A DNA stretch of 64,000 bases from the NCBI GenBank assembly GCA_030248295.1, contig JASANH010000448.1, forward strand, positions 124,001 to 188,000, written 5' to 3'. This DNA is from Mesodorylaimus sp. YZB2_4 (Eukaryota > Nematoda > Enoplea > Dorylaimida > Dorylaimidae). A model generated the notes under the pieces. That model had not been told where the DNA came from and did no database searches. It saw only the letters and a list, made by a program, of their open reading frames with translations. Numbering within the stretch: position 1 is the stretch's first letter; every line of letters begins with the position of its first letter. Both the position numbers and the translations under genes were made by a program. Shown here piece after piece: positions 1-12,156 of this stretch.

Positions 1-1936
1 GTATTTTAAATTTCCCGCCTGTTTGTGGAACAGCACTGATTCGAGTGGCAGGGGACCCGTTGTTGTCCTAATTGGCGCGGATAGCTTCATCTTCTGTAGC
101 TGACTCGGTTCAGGCCACGAAAGGCTACGCTTTCCTGAGCTAAGCTAACTTGGTCATGCATTGTTCGTTTGCGACGCCGGGGCGCGGACGTGAGGACGCA
201 AGCAGTGTTCTCAGGGTGATATCACCTATCCAGCAATTCCTGACTGAGTTGCGTCGAGACTGTCAACGAGGAAATCACCCGCGTGCAATATCAGCGACGG
301 ATGCCGATATCCCGAACAATGAATAGCTGCTTTCGCTATTTGGCGTAAATAATGCGGCTTAGACCAGGGCAACGGATTGACTGATTAGTAAAAAACGTGG
401 AATCCAGAAATTTGGAATTGCCATCAGCTACAGTCGAAAACCAAAAAGGGGCGAGCGGGAACGCCGGACGATTCAATGGAATCAGGCCATGCAGCGCGCA
501 CCCCCCCCCCCCTTCCTGCGTCAAATGCGTTTCTGTCCGCAGTCATAAGCCCGCGTGTTATTGTCTCAGTCCTAGTGTCTCGCGAGCTAATGTCGGTTCA
601 CCAGTCGAGGCAGGCTTTCTAGTCGTACAGACAGCCCGACGGGTTTCCGCCTCGCCAAGAGGAGCGTATCGACAAACCAACGAAGACAAGGCAAAGCACT
701 GCTCGCCATATAAGGCGGAAAAATACAGTGCATCCCCACAACACAGGCCAAACACGCCAACACACCTGCCAGCGCATTGTAAAAGGTTAGCTTTCGTCTA
801 CAATGAGGACTGCGGCATGAAATTACTAAGCCCTAACTGACCTCGCCACAGTACTTCGACCGTGTCCAAACATTTTTCACCAACTTCCACAGCCGTAGCT
901 GGCGCGAAGGAGAGAATGTGACCGCCGAAGCCTGTGCGACAAAAACTCCGACTGGAGCGGGCGTCTTGGGGCTGAAGCTCAACCAGGGGAGATCAATAAT
1001 TCTTCCCATCTCGCCATGGCCCGCTAGGCAGTGAGGTTACGTGGAACAAAAGAGATTGAAACTCACAAATCGATTGTAAGCTGTCTGCTGTTTTCAGCTA
1101 CAATGGAAGTCTCCAAGACAGCTTTGGAAAATTTCCCTCTGAAAGACATGTGCCACTTTGGCTTTGGCGCTCGGTCAAACAATACAGGACGTTATTAGGA
1201 CTCACGATCAGCTGACCACAGCGAGAGGGCCCCCTACAATTCTGGCATGCTCTCGCCAGTTGAGCCTTCGCTGGACATCGACCTAATGATAAAGATTGTC
1301 ACTGTTTTTGTGCTGCCTCTGCGCCAGTATGACATTGTTTGGCACCATTCGAAGGCGAGTTGTGGAAATATTGACTGTTATTGCTACAAAACGAATAAGA
1401 GCCTCTTCAACGCAGCGATATTGCTCTTTTATTTTCTTCCTTGACAATTCCAGTTTTGATAAGCTTGAATGAAGATATGGACACCCTTGTTTTCTCAATT
1501 GGCATTTGCTGTCACTCTAGCCAGTGTCCCCTCGAAGTGGCCGGGAAGTGTAAACAAGTCGACTCAGTTATATCAGTTTCAATGCCGTCCCGAGCACTCG
1601 ATGGCCCGAGGGCACGACGAGCAGTCGAATTCCTGGCTGCGCGCGGTCAGTCGCCTTATTTGTCGCGTGTGCACATTTTTGTCACACCGCGTCATTGGCC
1701 TTAGAATGTTGTCGGCGGCAGGTTCTAGTGTCCTCTTTCGCCGATCGAGTGGAAGAAACTGGTATTTCCTTCGGCAGGCACAACCTCGCTTTTCATTCGC
1801 CTTTCCGCAACTGTTGGCGCTGCTTCTCTCGGCTCGGCTTCCGTACTGCACTCGCTCACTGTACGAAATAAGGTGAGTGTCTCAATTTGCATTCAATCCT
1901 CAACTAATGCGGCATTTGTCTGGTAGCTAGCTGAGG
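1..1936. other. Upstream non-coding stretch, no gene supported
   Basis: I see no supportable gene here. Several open frames exist (for example 397-840 and 1469-1876), but they overlap on both strands, carry no recognisable domain and have no splice structure linking them to a neighbour. A run of thirteen C residues lies near 499-511. A copy of the dispersed repeat family lies near 905-1000 in minus orientation. The last 100 bases probably hold the promoter or 5' leader of the gene starting at 1937, but no clear TATA box was found. Confidence 0.5.
905..1000 (-). repeat. Dispersed repeat family copy
   Basis: On the minus strand this stretch contains the conserved block with GTCGGAGTTTTTGTC and a block with CCCCTGG, which also occur near 10481, 9075, 33150 and elsewhere in the left third of the window. 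The copy is partial and diverged. No coding capacity is seen. Confidence 0.45.
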
Positions 1937-2667
1937 ATGAGGACGTTGCTCGTCGTGCTGGCCCTGCTCGTTGGTTCCTGCTCGAGCGACAACGCCACCT
2001 CGGCCAACAAGAAGGGTCTGTTCGAGAAGGAGGACGATTGCAAGGAGGCTTGCAAGGGCGACCATGACGTCGGCTGCTCGCCCATCAAGGGCGGCGGTCC
2101 CCAGTTCGCTTGCCGCTGCGCCTCCACCTTCTACAGTGTGCAACAAACTTGCGAGGACGAATGCGAGGATAATCAGTATTGGAGTCTGTTTACTCACGGC
2201 TCGTGCGTCGAATACACGTCCTCCGTGCTGCCCGGTGCTTGTAACAAACAATGCGTTTTCAAGTTTCGAACGTGGACGACAGTATTTATCATTATCTGCT
2301 TCGTCGCTGGTAAGACCCGGTTCGAACCCCACTCGTTCCAACTCTTTTTGAAAATTTGCGCGGGCACTAATCACCGAGGGTCTGGACTAGCCCCCATGCA
2401 TTCTCACCCTGAGCCCCTGGATCTTGCCTACTTTGCTTGGTTTCAGCCGTCATAATTATTCTGGCCACCCTTCCCAACTGCATAATCAACTGCATCGCGT
2501 GTATTCGCGTCCGCAAGCAGCAGCGCGCCATCGAGGACATGAACGTGGCCGGCGAGCTGGGCGGAGGCAAAGGCGGTCAGGCGGGGCCATCGGCGCACCA
2601 AATGGCGGCTGCAGTCAGTCCGTGGCACCAGTACCCCTACTATGGATATTACGGGGCCCGCGCGTGA
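1937..2667 (+). CDS. Cysteine-rich single-pass membrane protein, unknown function
   Basis: Two exons, 1937-2309 and 2447-2667, joined across a 137-bp GT-AG intron, give 197 residues. I do not recognise the family. Residues 1-17 look like a signal peptide (MRTLLVVLALLVGSCSS). A lumenal or extracellular part of about 105 residues holds about a dozen cysteines, many in pairs spaced 3-5 residues apart, which suggests a disulfide-stabilised module. A hydrophobic segment (VFIIICFVAAVIIILATLP, near residues 114-132) spans the splice junction. It is followed by a cytoplasmic cysteine cluster (NCIINCIACIRVRK) that could be palmitoylated, then a Gly/Ala-rich tail ending in a tyrosine-rich YYGYYGARA. 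The start is the first ATG of the frame, directly before the signal peptide. The intron begins with a B-box-like GGTTCGAACCCC, which may be SINE debris. Gene structure is well supported; function is unknown. Confidence 0.75.
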
Positions 2668-3079
2668 ATTGGACGAGCAGAGGATGATAGGTGCATGCCA
2701 TAGCTAGCCACGCCTCCTTTATCGCTTAGTCTATTCAATAAGCTAAATGATCGCTTTTCATGTCATTCACTCGTATAAGTGTGGAGTCGGTCGTTTTCGC
2801 ACGCTGCTCAGCCCCGTTTTGAGTCAATTAAGTTTCTTATTTGTCGTTTGGTAGGGGAATGTGTACAAAGGCTAGTCGTGACGTGTCCAAGGCAAATAAA
2901 CTACTCGAACTTGAGGAGGCGAGCATGTGAGAATTGGTCGAGTATTTTGTCACTTTCCTCGCTAATTATCCCCGACTTCTTAGCTCCGGCCCCGTCAACC
3001 TCGTCCACTCGACCGCCCTCGGGTGCCTAGATTCGAATCGCTACTTCTCGTCGACTGGTCGGTTGCCGATTTTGTCAGC
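2668..3079. other. Intergenic: 3' region of the 1937 gene and 5' region of the collagen gene
   Basis: It contains TTCAATAAGC near 2735 and GCAAATAAAC near 2892, either of which could serve as a weak polyadenylation signal for the upstream gene. No open frame with recognisable content was found. No TATA box was seen before the collagen start at 3080. Confidence 0.4.
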
Positions 3080-4812
3080 ATGCTAAACGGAAAAAGTTTA
3101 GTTTTGAGTGCAGGTAAATAAGTGAGGCGATGAACAGGACACGGGCCGATAGGTGCCTTTTTCAGTGCTGTGCGCCCTGGTGATGGCGAGCTATGCCAGC
3201 AACACGACCGCCCGAGGCCTGATCGTGGTGCCGAAGGAGTTGGAGGAACGAGTTCTGGGTGAGTCTTGTTGGTGTTGGTGGGTGCGGGGGACCCAGCCTC
3301 GTCGCCTGTTAAGCAACAATAAACTCGAAAAGCTAGTCTGCAAGCTGCTGAGCTTTGAGAAAAAAGTCAAGCCTAAAGCAAGGCACTTGCTGAGGGCGAT
3401 CGTGTCTGTTCCAAATCCTCACCCTGGCATCCAGGTAAACCCTGTGCGTCCAAATCACCAAAAAATCATACATTTTCAGCCGTTATCAAACAGTTGACCT
3501 CGGAGCAGCATCCACTCTTGCAACAGCCAACGACACCCTCCTCCTCCGTCGTCCACAAACGTCAACGTCGAAGCGCGTTGGGGCAAAAATGTGAAGAGAA
3601 TTCGCCGATCGGTGCCATGTGCTCGGTGGAGAACTCGGAGTGTCGTCGGGGCATACCCCCCTTCGATAATATCAAATATTGCCAATGCAAAGTCGGATAC
3701 ATACAAAACCATTTCAAATGCGTACCTTGGAGAGGTTAGTGCAGCACCAAACACTAAACCAGTCCGTGTTTTTCTTACAAGTTTTTCAAATTTTGGCTCG
3801 TTTGGGCAATTCTAAAACGTGTTTTATGAAAACCAGCTGCAGAACACAGTTTGAAAATAATTGGGGCTAAGCACGTGCAAAGTGGGCCGAAAGACAGCCA
3901 TTTAGAATGAGATTGTACGTCTTACAGGTTTAGAGTGTGTTTCAGGTGAGGAAACGACCAATGCCCCGCTACCAACGGCACCCAAGCAACAAAACGAGCC
4001 TTTGCCGGTGGTAAAACCCACGCAACCAGTGCCCCCACCCACCACCCTCCGACCACGTCCCCTGGCAGCCCTGGCGCTGGCCCCTCCCGCCGCCTCGCAG
4101 CCCAACCCCAGGACACTGACCCAATCGGCCGAAGGGACAGTCAGAATATTTGTGTCTGGCACAGCCGAGGACTCCGCGGCGGCGAGTCCGGCCGCCGCTG
4201 CTGCGGGATCGAGCGTCCCCGGGGCACCCGTCGATGTGCCCAGCATGAACACCCAGCAGCTCCTGGTCCTCGTGCAATACATTCTGCAAGTCCTGTCCCA
4301 AAATGGAAGCATGAAAGAGTTCCAGGGTCCGCCTGGACCCGCCGGGCCCCCAGGTAGGTCAGGGCGGGTTTTTGTGGAACCGAGGGAATGACATGTATTT
4401 GGTTTAGGCCCACCAGGCCCCCAGGGCCCTCCCGGACCAGCTGGCATCAATGGCCTCCCGGGAACTCAAGGTCTGCGAGGAGAGCGGGGCGAACCGGGCC
4501 CTCCCGGATTGCCCGGCGCCCTGAGCCAAGTCAGCGGAAGCAGCAGCACTAGCCTGTCCGACAGCAGCAAGGGGAGTGGCCCCCGCGGAGAACCTGTAAG
4601 TCACCTGGTGCACCCGACTGGTCAGCCAATCAACCTTGTTTCTGTAGGGACCACCCGGGCCACCCGGTCCGCCCGGCAAGGATGGTCTGCCGGGAAGATG
4701 CGTGCTGGCACCAACGGCGAGCTGCTGGCCAGTCGATGCCATGATCAATGCACTGACCAAGTTGAAGGACGATAAATCACCCGCCTTGTCAGCACTGACC
4801 ACTTTCAACTAG
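3080..4812 (+). CDS. Short collagen with N-terminal anchor and EB-like cysteine module
   Basis: Six exons (3080-3113, 3166-3258, 3480-3734, 3946-4353, 4408-4595, 4648-4812) keep phase and encode 380 residues. The N-terminus starts MLNGK and continues with a hydrophobic segment ([16 protein letters not shown]), a signal peptide or type II anchor as in nematode cuticle collagens. A dibasic cluster (KRQRR, near residue 67) resembles a furin-type cleavage site. Then follows a six-cysteine module (Cys residues within about 45 residues, CQCKVGY pattern) like EB/EGF modules, a Pro/Ala-rich linker, and interrupted Gly-X-Y tracts. The longest tract runs from [10 protein letters not shown] to [10 protein letters not shown]; a second, shorter one ends in [10 protein letters not shown] non-collagenous tail with two cysteines ends the protein. 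The start was chosen because only this ATG supplies the hydrophobic N-terminus through the 52-bp first intron. It is probably a cuticle or extracellular-matrix collagen; the combination with a cysteine module is unusual. Confidence 0.8.
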
Positions 4813-7750
4813 ATCTAACCAATTCTTATTTCGTCGCTTCCAAGTGTCCAGATTTTTCCAAGAAAGTCATTGCTTTGATAATTTTTACTCGCTACAACTT
4901 GTTTTTTGAGAATTCTAGACGTTCCTATTTGGTGGCCGTTTGTGTTTAGGAAAGTCGAAAGTGCCCTGCGGCCTTTGTGCTTGAGTTTAAAACCTCAGCA
5001 AATTTGGGCCGCATGCAGTCATTGTTGATTTCTCGCTGGTTTACAGGATCAGCCAGCGCCTTTGAGCCCAATTCAAACAAAATTGTTGTCTTCTGCACTG
5101 ACTGGCTCTTTCACATATCTCTAGCAAAATTCGATCACATTGTAAGGCTTGGGCCCGACCCAAAACAAGAAGCCAATATCCGCAAGTGCTTTACTAAGCG
5201 GCCGCACACGAGCAGTCACAACGAGACACTGGCACGGGCACAATAACAGGAAACAGACAGGCCGCACCCTCGACCCAGACAGTTGGGGACCAAGGAGAGG
5301 CCAGGCGCGTATCATGCTGCACTTGGAGGTCAACCCACCTCTAGGCTCAGGGCATTAGCATGGATCCCAAGGCTAAACCAGGGTTTCAGGTAGGGCACCC
5401 AAGCATGACTGTACCTGAGCATCACTGGCGCCTTATCACTCAGCGGTTACCATATTCCAGACGTGTCCAACCCGTTACAACATCCGCTATCATACGAAGA
5501 CGTTAGACTGACAGTGGGGAAAAGCTGCCATGTCAGCTTCGTACTACTTCATACTGAATGTATACTCAAGCACCACAGGCGCACTGAGGGAGTGTTAAAC
5601 ACAGGATTCGTCACTGGTAAAAGTCTGCGACCCAGAGCCCAGTTTCACGGAGGCACTTCCAAGTGTTGGAGACTCCCCAAGTGACTATTTAACAAGCATC
5701 AGCGATTCACCCAAACGAAGTCACAAGTTAGAGCGTGAGAGGGGCTGATTGCAAGGACCTGCCAGCCGCCCGCGATAAACACAGCAAGCATCAAGAAATA
5801 TGGGCATCACGAGCTGATGGACGAGCCCTTGTAAAAACACTTGGATAAAGTGACTGTGAAAGATTGCGGCATAACTTGTCAATGAGCTTGAAGGCAGAAG
5901 ACAGCGGAGTCTTTGCACGGTGAAGGCGCAAGGTGCTGTGGGGTGGGCCCCTCTCACAGGGCGCAGAAATTGTGGTGCCAATATCATCGGCCCGCCAAAA
6001 GAAAGGAATCCATGGCAAAAACATAGGCGAATGGATAAAAATCAGCAATGCTACAAGTCTCCGCCCACTGTTTCTGAGACGTTGTAAGTCCGCGAAATTG
6101 TTCGTAGTTGTGCAAGTCTTGTAAGACTGCGAAGTGTCGGCGCATGGTATGGGGAGACGCTCGTATGTCTCTTCGTCGAGAAGACCTCGTCCTCCACTTG
6201 TTCAGGGCCGCGCACTGGTCGAGCATCACTTTCTGCACCACCAGCTGACACAGCCTCGATGGATAACTTGGGGTGAGGTGCTCCGCAATCGCGATCGCAG
6301 CTCGTCGTTACTGGGAATAGCGCCACGCAAAATTCATATTGTTCAAATGTCGAGCCATTTTGAGCAAAATTCAAAGTGAAGCGAGTAAAATGAAACTCGC
6401 TGGCCCTCTCTTACAGACTGTATTGTACACTCGACGGGTGGTCGCGCCGATGTGGGAAATGCACTAATGGCCCATTCAATTTGGTGAAACGCGAGTCGCC
6501 TGCGAGCTTGTAACTTGGTGAAACCTGGCCAGGCGGTGGCAGGCCAAAGTGTCTGGGGCTAGAAACTCAAAGCGAGTACTTTCTGGGCCAAGTGGGAAGA
6601 CGGGCGGAACATGGTGCCTACTGGTCTGATGTCTCCCTGCCGGGTCTCAGTCGCTCCCAGTTCCCTCGCTTCCAAAATCTTCAGGACAGACTTTAAAGTA
6701 CTTCCAAAACTGTCCTCAACGATTTTGCAGGAGTTTGCATCTCCTCAGAACTTGTGGACTGCTTGAGACTCCAGAGACCATTGACTCAAGTTTGCCTTTT
6801 CCCTGCAGTCTGCTAAAGTAGGAATGCCAGTAGGGCGCTGTAATGCTGGCGCAGGTTAATTTAGTTTCTGTACGTAGACTACAAGCAGATTTAAGCAAAT
6901 CGTTAGAAATATTTGACGAGTTTCAGCGCGAAGCTGAAAAAACTGTGAATCAGGGAGTCGGCGGACGAAAAATCTGTCACCCCACACGACTGACTTCGGT
7001 TATTTCGTATGTGTCAGCGATAAGCCTGGTAAAACCATTTAATTGCTGGTAAAATCCGACTCGCATCTCCCGCGTCTGACCCATTTGAAATCCTGCACTG
7101 TCTGTGCACATCTCAGTTCGATGTACTGGGAATCAGTGACGTCTTCATCGACGCCGCGCCATTGCTGGTTCTTTCATGACGAGGAAAAGTTGGGTGCAGT
7201 CGAAAGGAGACGCTGCGTGAAGACAAGAACACAAAAACTGCATTCAGGGGACTGGCAGCTCGTTAAAATGATTCCAGTAAAAATGTAGTCCTTTTTGCAC
7301 AGGCTGAGGGACTAACTGAAACATGCTGGCTTGGTGTAAAGGACAAACTTCACAAGTTGACGAGGCAATCTATCTAATTTCAAACCACTCATCACTTTTC
7401 AGCCATGTTAGCCAGGCAATTCGGTTTAGAATGGCCTAAAATTAAATGGTGGCATTTGATTTATTGCCACAACTCAAAAACGATTTCGTCGCTCGCCATT
7501 GACATTGAAAACTGCGAAAAATTTGACGAGCACCTGAAAAGGTGGACCGTGAATGAGAGGAAAAGAGGGGCTTTTGTCAATCACACATTATTCCGTGGTC
7601 GCGCACTGGTGGACGAGTTCGCGGCCGAGGATCCGAGCGGACGGACATTGAACTCGTTTCGACTGAATTCAGGCTGCATCGAGTGCAACCGCATCCGCCA
7701 GCCAATTTACCCAAATTTGGCCATCCTCCCCCACCAAAGTCAACGCGGCG
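4813..7750. other. Long intergenic stretch, no gene supported
   Basis: No exon with recognisable protein content was found on either strand over 2.9 kb. Open frames such as 5463-5684, 5984-6241 (minus) and 7405-7989 are short, lack motifs, and the last runs into the first exon of the next gene in a different frame. The DNA is of mixed composition without obvious tandem repeats. The region just before 7751 presumably holds the promoter of the UDP-glycosyltransferase, but I see no TATA box. Confidence 0.5.
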
Positions 7751-10074
7751 ATGATGAAACCCGCCATCGCTCTGCTCAGCTTCTTCCCGCTGGCCTGCAT
7801 CGAAGCCGCCCATATCGGCCTATTTGCCAGCACGGGATGCTACAGCCACGACATGCTGATGAGGAACCTGGCCGATCGGCTGGTGCTGGACGGAGGCCAT
7901 CGAGTGACCATCATTCAAATCCGTGTCTACGAATTCAATCGAACATTCCCCCCAGCCGAGGCCAACTGGACTTACTTGTCATTCAATAGCACGGGCCACG
8001 ACTCGGCCGCCCTTCAACGCAGGTCCCAACGACTGATGTGGTTGACCACCCTGCCCTTCGACGCCGACAAGTTCGACCTGGAGAGTGTCCGCGTGCTGGA
8101 CAGAATACATTCCTATCAAATGAGAGCTTGTTTCAGAGCTTTGCGGGATCCCACATTTGTGACCGCACTGAAATGGTTGGACTTGGACTTGCTCGTTGTT
8201 GATTACGTTCTCAACGAATGTGCTCTGGGACTCGGCCACGCACTCATGAACAGGGTCAATTTCGTGTATCTCTCCAATTACCCCGTGGTCAGTTCGTACG
8301 TGGAGAATATGGGCGTCTCGTCCAACCCGTCCTTCGTGCCGGCCGTCATCGGCTCTGAACGATGGCCCATGACCGCGGCTCGACGCACAGCTAATGCATT
8401 TCTGTACTTGCTGGTGTTTGGAACGAGAAGAAGATTTTATAGAAATGCATTGCGAACATTCAAATTGGCCTCGAATATCGATTTGCTTAGTTTGTCCGAA
8501 TTGGAACGACGAATGCTCATTTTCGCCACCCCATTCGAAATGTTACTCGACGCGCCTCGTCCGTTGGTGACCGGCCTGCGATATTTCGGATGCGAGCATT
8601 GTACGAACTCGGTCGCCGGGGCCAACATTACGCAGGTAAAATGGGGGAGGCCATTGTGCAAATGGATTACAGTGCAAGGGGGAGGGGGGGCAACGAGCCG
8701 CGTGGAAATAGACATACAAAAAGAATGCCAAGTTCAAAAACTACATGAAAATTATGGTACAAACAGATTTTATGGAAACTGTAACCCAGGATTCTGCATG
8801 TTCTACTGAGCTGGCCTTCCAATTTGCCAGTGTCGAAGTCGCTTTCACTAACTTGGCTTCTCACCGCCAGAATGATAAATCGGACATATTTTTAAGAACT
8901 TATTCTTTTCGCCTTCTCCGCAGAGAATCAAGACACAGCGGTGCCGCGTGCAAGCAAACCTGGCAGACGCAGGAGAAAATGTGGCGGACAAAAATTCCCA
9001 CCGGAACAGGCTAGTCTTTCGGCTGAAACATCAAGCCGATGGGTTGGCGTTTCCTAGAGTAACCCTCTATCGATACTCTCCCTTGGCTGGGAGACGCCAA
9101 CCTATCGAGTTGATGTAGTCGTAAGACTTTCCCTCAACAGTCGGAGCTTTTGTCCAGCCGACACCTGTCTCCCGTGCTCCTGCCGTGACACTGTCCGCCA
9201 ACTAATCACTCGTTTCCAGGCTCTTTCGCTACCTCCCACCTCAAACAACTTCATCGTGGTCTCGTTCGGCACAGTGACCAAAGGCGATTTGATCCCATTG
9301 GAGCACCTTGTCCGCTTGTTCCGCACTTTCTCCAGATTCCCCAACTTCACGTTCGTGTGGCAGCTGGACGCGCCGAGGGAGTACTTCGAGCGGGCTGTCC
9401 TAAGGGCGCTGAATTCGAGCTCGTTGCCAGAGCACATTCATATTTTTCCGTGGATTCCCCTGCGAAGAGTGCTGGCCGACCCCGGAGTGGCCTTGCTGGT
9501 CAGCCACGGCGGGGTGACCACGTGCATCGAGGCAGTGAACAGCGGGGTGCCAGTGCTGGGCGTGGCCATCCAGGGCGATCAGTTGTACAATTTGCAACGA
9601 TTCGTCGAGAAGGGCGTGGGCGAGTTCTTGCAGGTCACCAAATTGACTGAGCAAGTACTCTTCGAGAAAATGGCCAAAATGATTGGGGAACACGCGAAGT
9701 AAGACAACTTGCACTGGCCTCCAGCAGCTGAGGGGGGTCAGACCTCATCGAGCTGACTAGGATACGGGAAAATTCGGGTCCATCACAAACGCTCACACTT
9801 TTCCAACGCCTTCAGGTACAAAGAGGCGGCGTTAAGATTGAGGTCGATGCTCCAAGACTATAAATCCTTGGAAAAGAAACCGTCGTCCGTATTTTGGCTC
9901 AGTTGGGCAGTCGCACATTTTAGTCAGAAAGATAGCGGAAGAAGAATTTGGGCTGAAAAGTTTATTTTATCGAAGCATCCATCAAATTGGCTGGTCTATT
10001 ATAGTTTGGATGTCATTCTCGCTTGTCTCGCCGTTATTGGTGTTCTTGGAAATCTGGCAATTGTAACATGCTAA
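7751..10074 (+). CDS. UDP-glycosyltransferase 1 (UGT family), ER membrane
   Basis: Three exons (7751-8635, 9220-9698, 9816-10074) give 540 residues, the usual UGT length. These enzymes move a sugar from a UDP-sugar to a small lipophilic acceptor in the ER lumen. Residues 1-20 are a signal peptide. The N-terminal acceptor domain has the catalytic His at H33 (GCYSHDML) and its partner Asp at D151 (LLVVDYVLNECA). The C-terminal nucleotide-sugar domain has the signature region from HIFPWIPLRRVL through VSHGGVTTCIEAV to GVPVLGVAIQGDQ. A C-terminal hydrophobic anchor (residues about 508-540) ends IVTC, without a dilysine retention tail. ATG 7754 is an equally possible start. The 584-bp first intron holds dispersed-repeat copies. 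The paralog at 29910-32280 has the same exon count, an identical 479-nt middle exon and the same total length. It lies at the left edge of the putative cyclodipeptide cluster. Confidence 0.92.
9010..9185. repeat. Dispersed repeat family, two copies head to head
   Basis: Within the first UGT intron a minus-oriented piece (GGCTGAAACATCAAGCC, near 9022) is followed by a plus-oriented copy with CTGGGAGACGCCAACC (near 9087) and AGTCGGAGCTTTTGTCC (near 9138). The two copies face each other and could fold into a hairpin. The plus copy matches the longer copy at 10481. Confidence 0.5.
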
Positions 10075-12156
10075 CATTCCTGGCAAAGTCTGCGCGCCAG
10101 CTCCTGCCTGTACTCGTTGCACCCCTACAGTGACCACGAGATGAGGGAGAGGCAAGGTTTGCCAGCAGTGCACCAGCGTGCTAGGCGGGAATGGTAAGAC
10201 CTAGGAGGAATCCATTCGATGGCTTATCACTTTGCGGTCATTTTGATATATTTCAGATCCTAGTAGGACCAAAGGTTGGCGAGATACGGCCGCCATCGCC
10301 CAAGCAACACGTTTTTATGTGTATTTCCATAGGGAAGGGGTGAAATTGTTTCGACCTTTGCATCACCATACACTCATGGGGTACTTCCTACGCACAAAAT
10401 TCGTGAGCTCAAAATTTTCACTTGGCAATGTCCTAGTGTAACCCCCCCCCCCCCCGCCTAGTAGGACATGGTGAGTGGGAGAGAGTAACCGATACTCTCC
10501 CCTGGCTGGGAGACGTCAACCCCTCGGGTTGATGTTTCAGCCGTAGGTATAGTCGCAAGACTTGCCTGCTCAGGTCGGAGTTTTTGTCCCGCCGACTTCG
10601 GTCGGCCGCCTCCCTCCTACGCCTGCCAGGCTTGGTTAAACTAGTCGAGCCCCACAGAAAGCCTCTATAAGCGCAGACCGTGCCAGCCTTATCTGAGGCT
10701 TGTTGCTGCAACCCTGTCCCACGCCTGCCAGGCTTGGTTGCATTGGGGCGCACAAGTTGATTCATCTTTTTACCAACTAAAAGCACCAACTTTTGCAACA
10801 GAAGTCAGCCACTGCACCTGTTCGAGACAAAATAGCATTTGTGTGTTCTGTGCTGACTGAGCGATCGTTTTCGTCAAGCTCTAACCCCGGAACCGCGAAC
10901 GTGCGGCAGCATTCCGTGATTGCACCTGAGTCAGATTTCTAGCGCCTTGTCATCTCGGGACACAAGACCTTGAAGGGCGAAGATGGATCTGTTCGGTCTG
11001 TCAAATCGTTAGAGTTGTGACAAAAGGACTGCCGATGAGGGGAACCAAGTGACCGCAGTGGGCGTGGCGCATTAGATCGAAGATCGCTAAAAACCCGCAG
11101 TGTTCTCGAAGTTCGCACACGTCCCGAGGGTGTTTGCATGAAACAGACTTATGTGCTCTCACGACTCTTTTCGGACATGCATGCAACAGACTTTAAGATA
11201 GGGGTTGAAATCCTTGGCTCGCCCTAGGGCTATCTAGGGCTGACCAGAGGATGGCTCAAGCCAGGAACCAACCCACGCAGTCCACGGACACCTTGCAATA
11301 TAGTTTATTAGTCCCCACACCACAAGGGCCGTGTAGACTCACGATTCGGGGAGCAGCCGCACGTGCTGGCCGTCAAAGGGGTTCTGACGGACCTGAGCCC
11401 GAAGTGCTCACAGAGCAAGTTCGGATCAGGCACTCAAGACTAGTTCTCAACCGGTGTCTGCAATCAGACCAGTCACTCGACCTCGACCTCGCTCTCGGTC
11501 TCGTGCTGGCCTTGACTTAGGAGAGGCGGACAGGTTCCCTGAACCAGTGCACTCATAGGCCAGAGGGCATAGCACATGCCTAGTCCATGCCTATTACAGG
11601 ATCCATTACTGGAGGGGGTGAGGGTGGAACTTTTGCACCAAGCCGAAATCCCAAGTCTTCCGCCCTGGTACGGCTGAAACATGACCCTTGTAAAGGACAC
11701 AACCGAATGGGGGTTATGATTTTATTGTGGAAGCGGTAAATAACCTAATGAGCCCAATGAACCAATGGTAAATGCCCAACCTTCAGTCAATCAAATCCCT
11801 TGTTTATATAGAAAGCTAATTAGAATAAACTAGAATGCAAGTGAAAGCGAGAAGGAATGAGAAATAGGTCACCTTGCTGGAAAGGTGACGCCTTTGGAAA
11901 GATCATGAAGTAGCAAAGGTTGAGAAGGCGAGAAATGTTAACTGAGTTGTCAAAGGTTAGGAGAAGTTGGAAATGTTGTGGGAATGATTCACTGCTCGCG
12001 ATAGGCGCGACAACCCTGACGTGTGACGCTGTGCAAAAGACGATCAGTAGACGCGCCTCTACACACAGCGCTATTGCTGTAGTATCCGTCAACATTTTCA
12101 GAATGAGAAATACAAAGTCCGCTAATTTTATAAAACATGCACCACTGAGACTACTA
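10075..12156. other. Intergenic between convergent UGT1 and the transporter
   Basis: No gene is supported over 2.1 kb. The stretch holds a run of C residues at about 10441-10455 and the longest copy of the dispersed repeat (10481-10740). On the minus strand an AATAAAA lies near 11719-11725, about 430 bases beyond the transporter stop, and could be its polyadenylation signal. Open frames here have no recognisable content. Confidence 0.5.
10481..10740 (+). repeat. Dispersed repeat family, longest copy
   Basis: This copy begins around CCGATACTCTCCCCTGGC, continues with AGACGTCAACCC, TTGATGTTTCAGCCG, CAGGTCGGAGTTTTTGTC, and ends with two CGCCTGCCAGGCTTGGTT-like blocks about 100 bp apart (near 10620 and 10720). 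Related copies occur near 905, 9010, 16845, 17885, 19660, 22870, 27300 and 33140. No protein is encoded. It behaves like a non-autonomous mobile repeat, but I could not see clean ends or target-site duplications. Confidence 0.5.

Noticed and set aside
397..1876. Open frames at 397-840 and 1469-1876 as genes
   Set aside because: No domain, overlapping frames on both strands, no splice structure and no neighbour relation.
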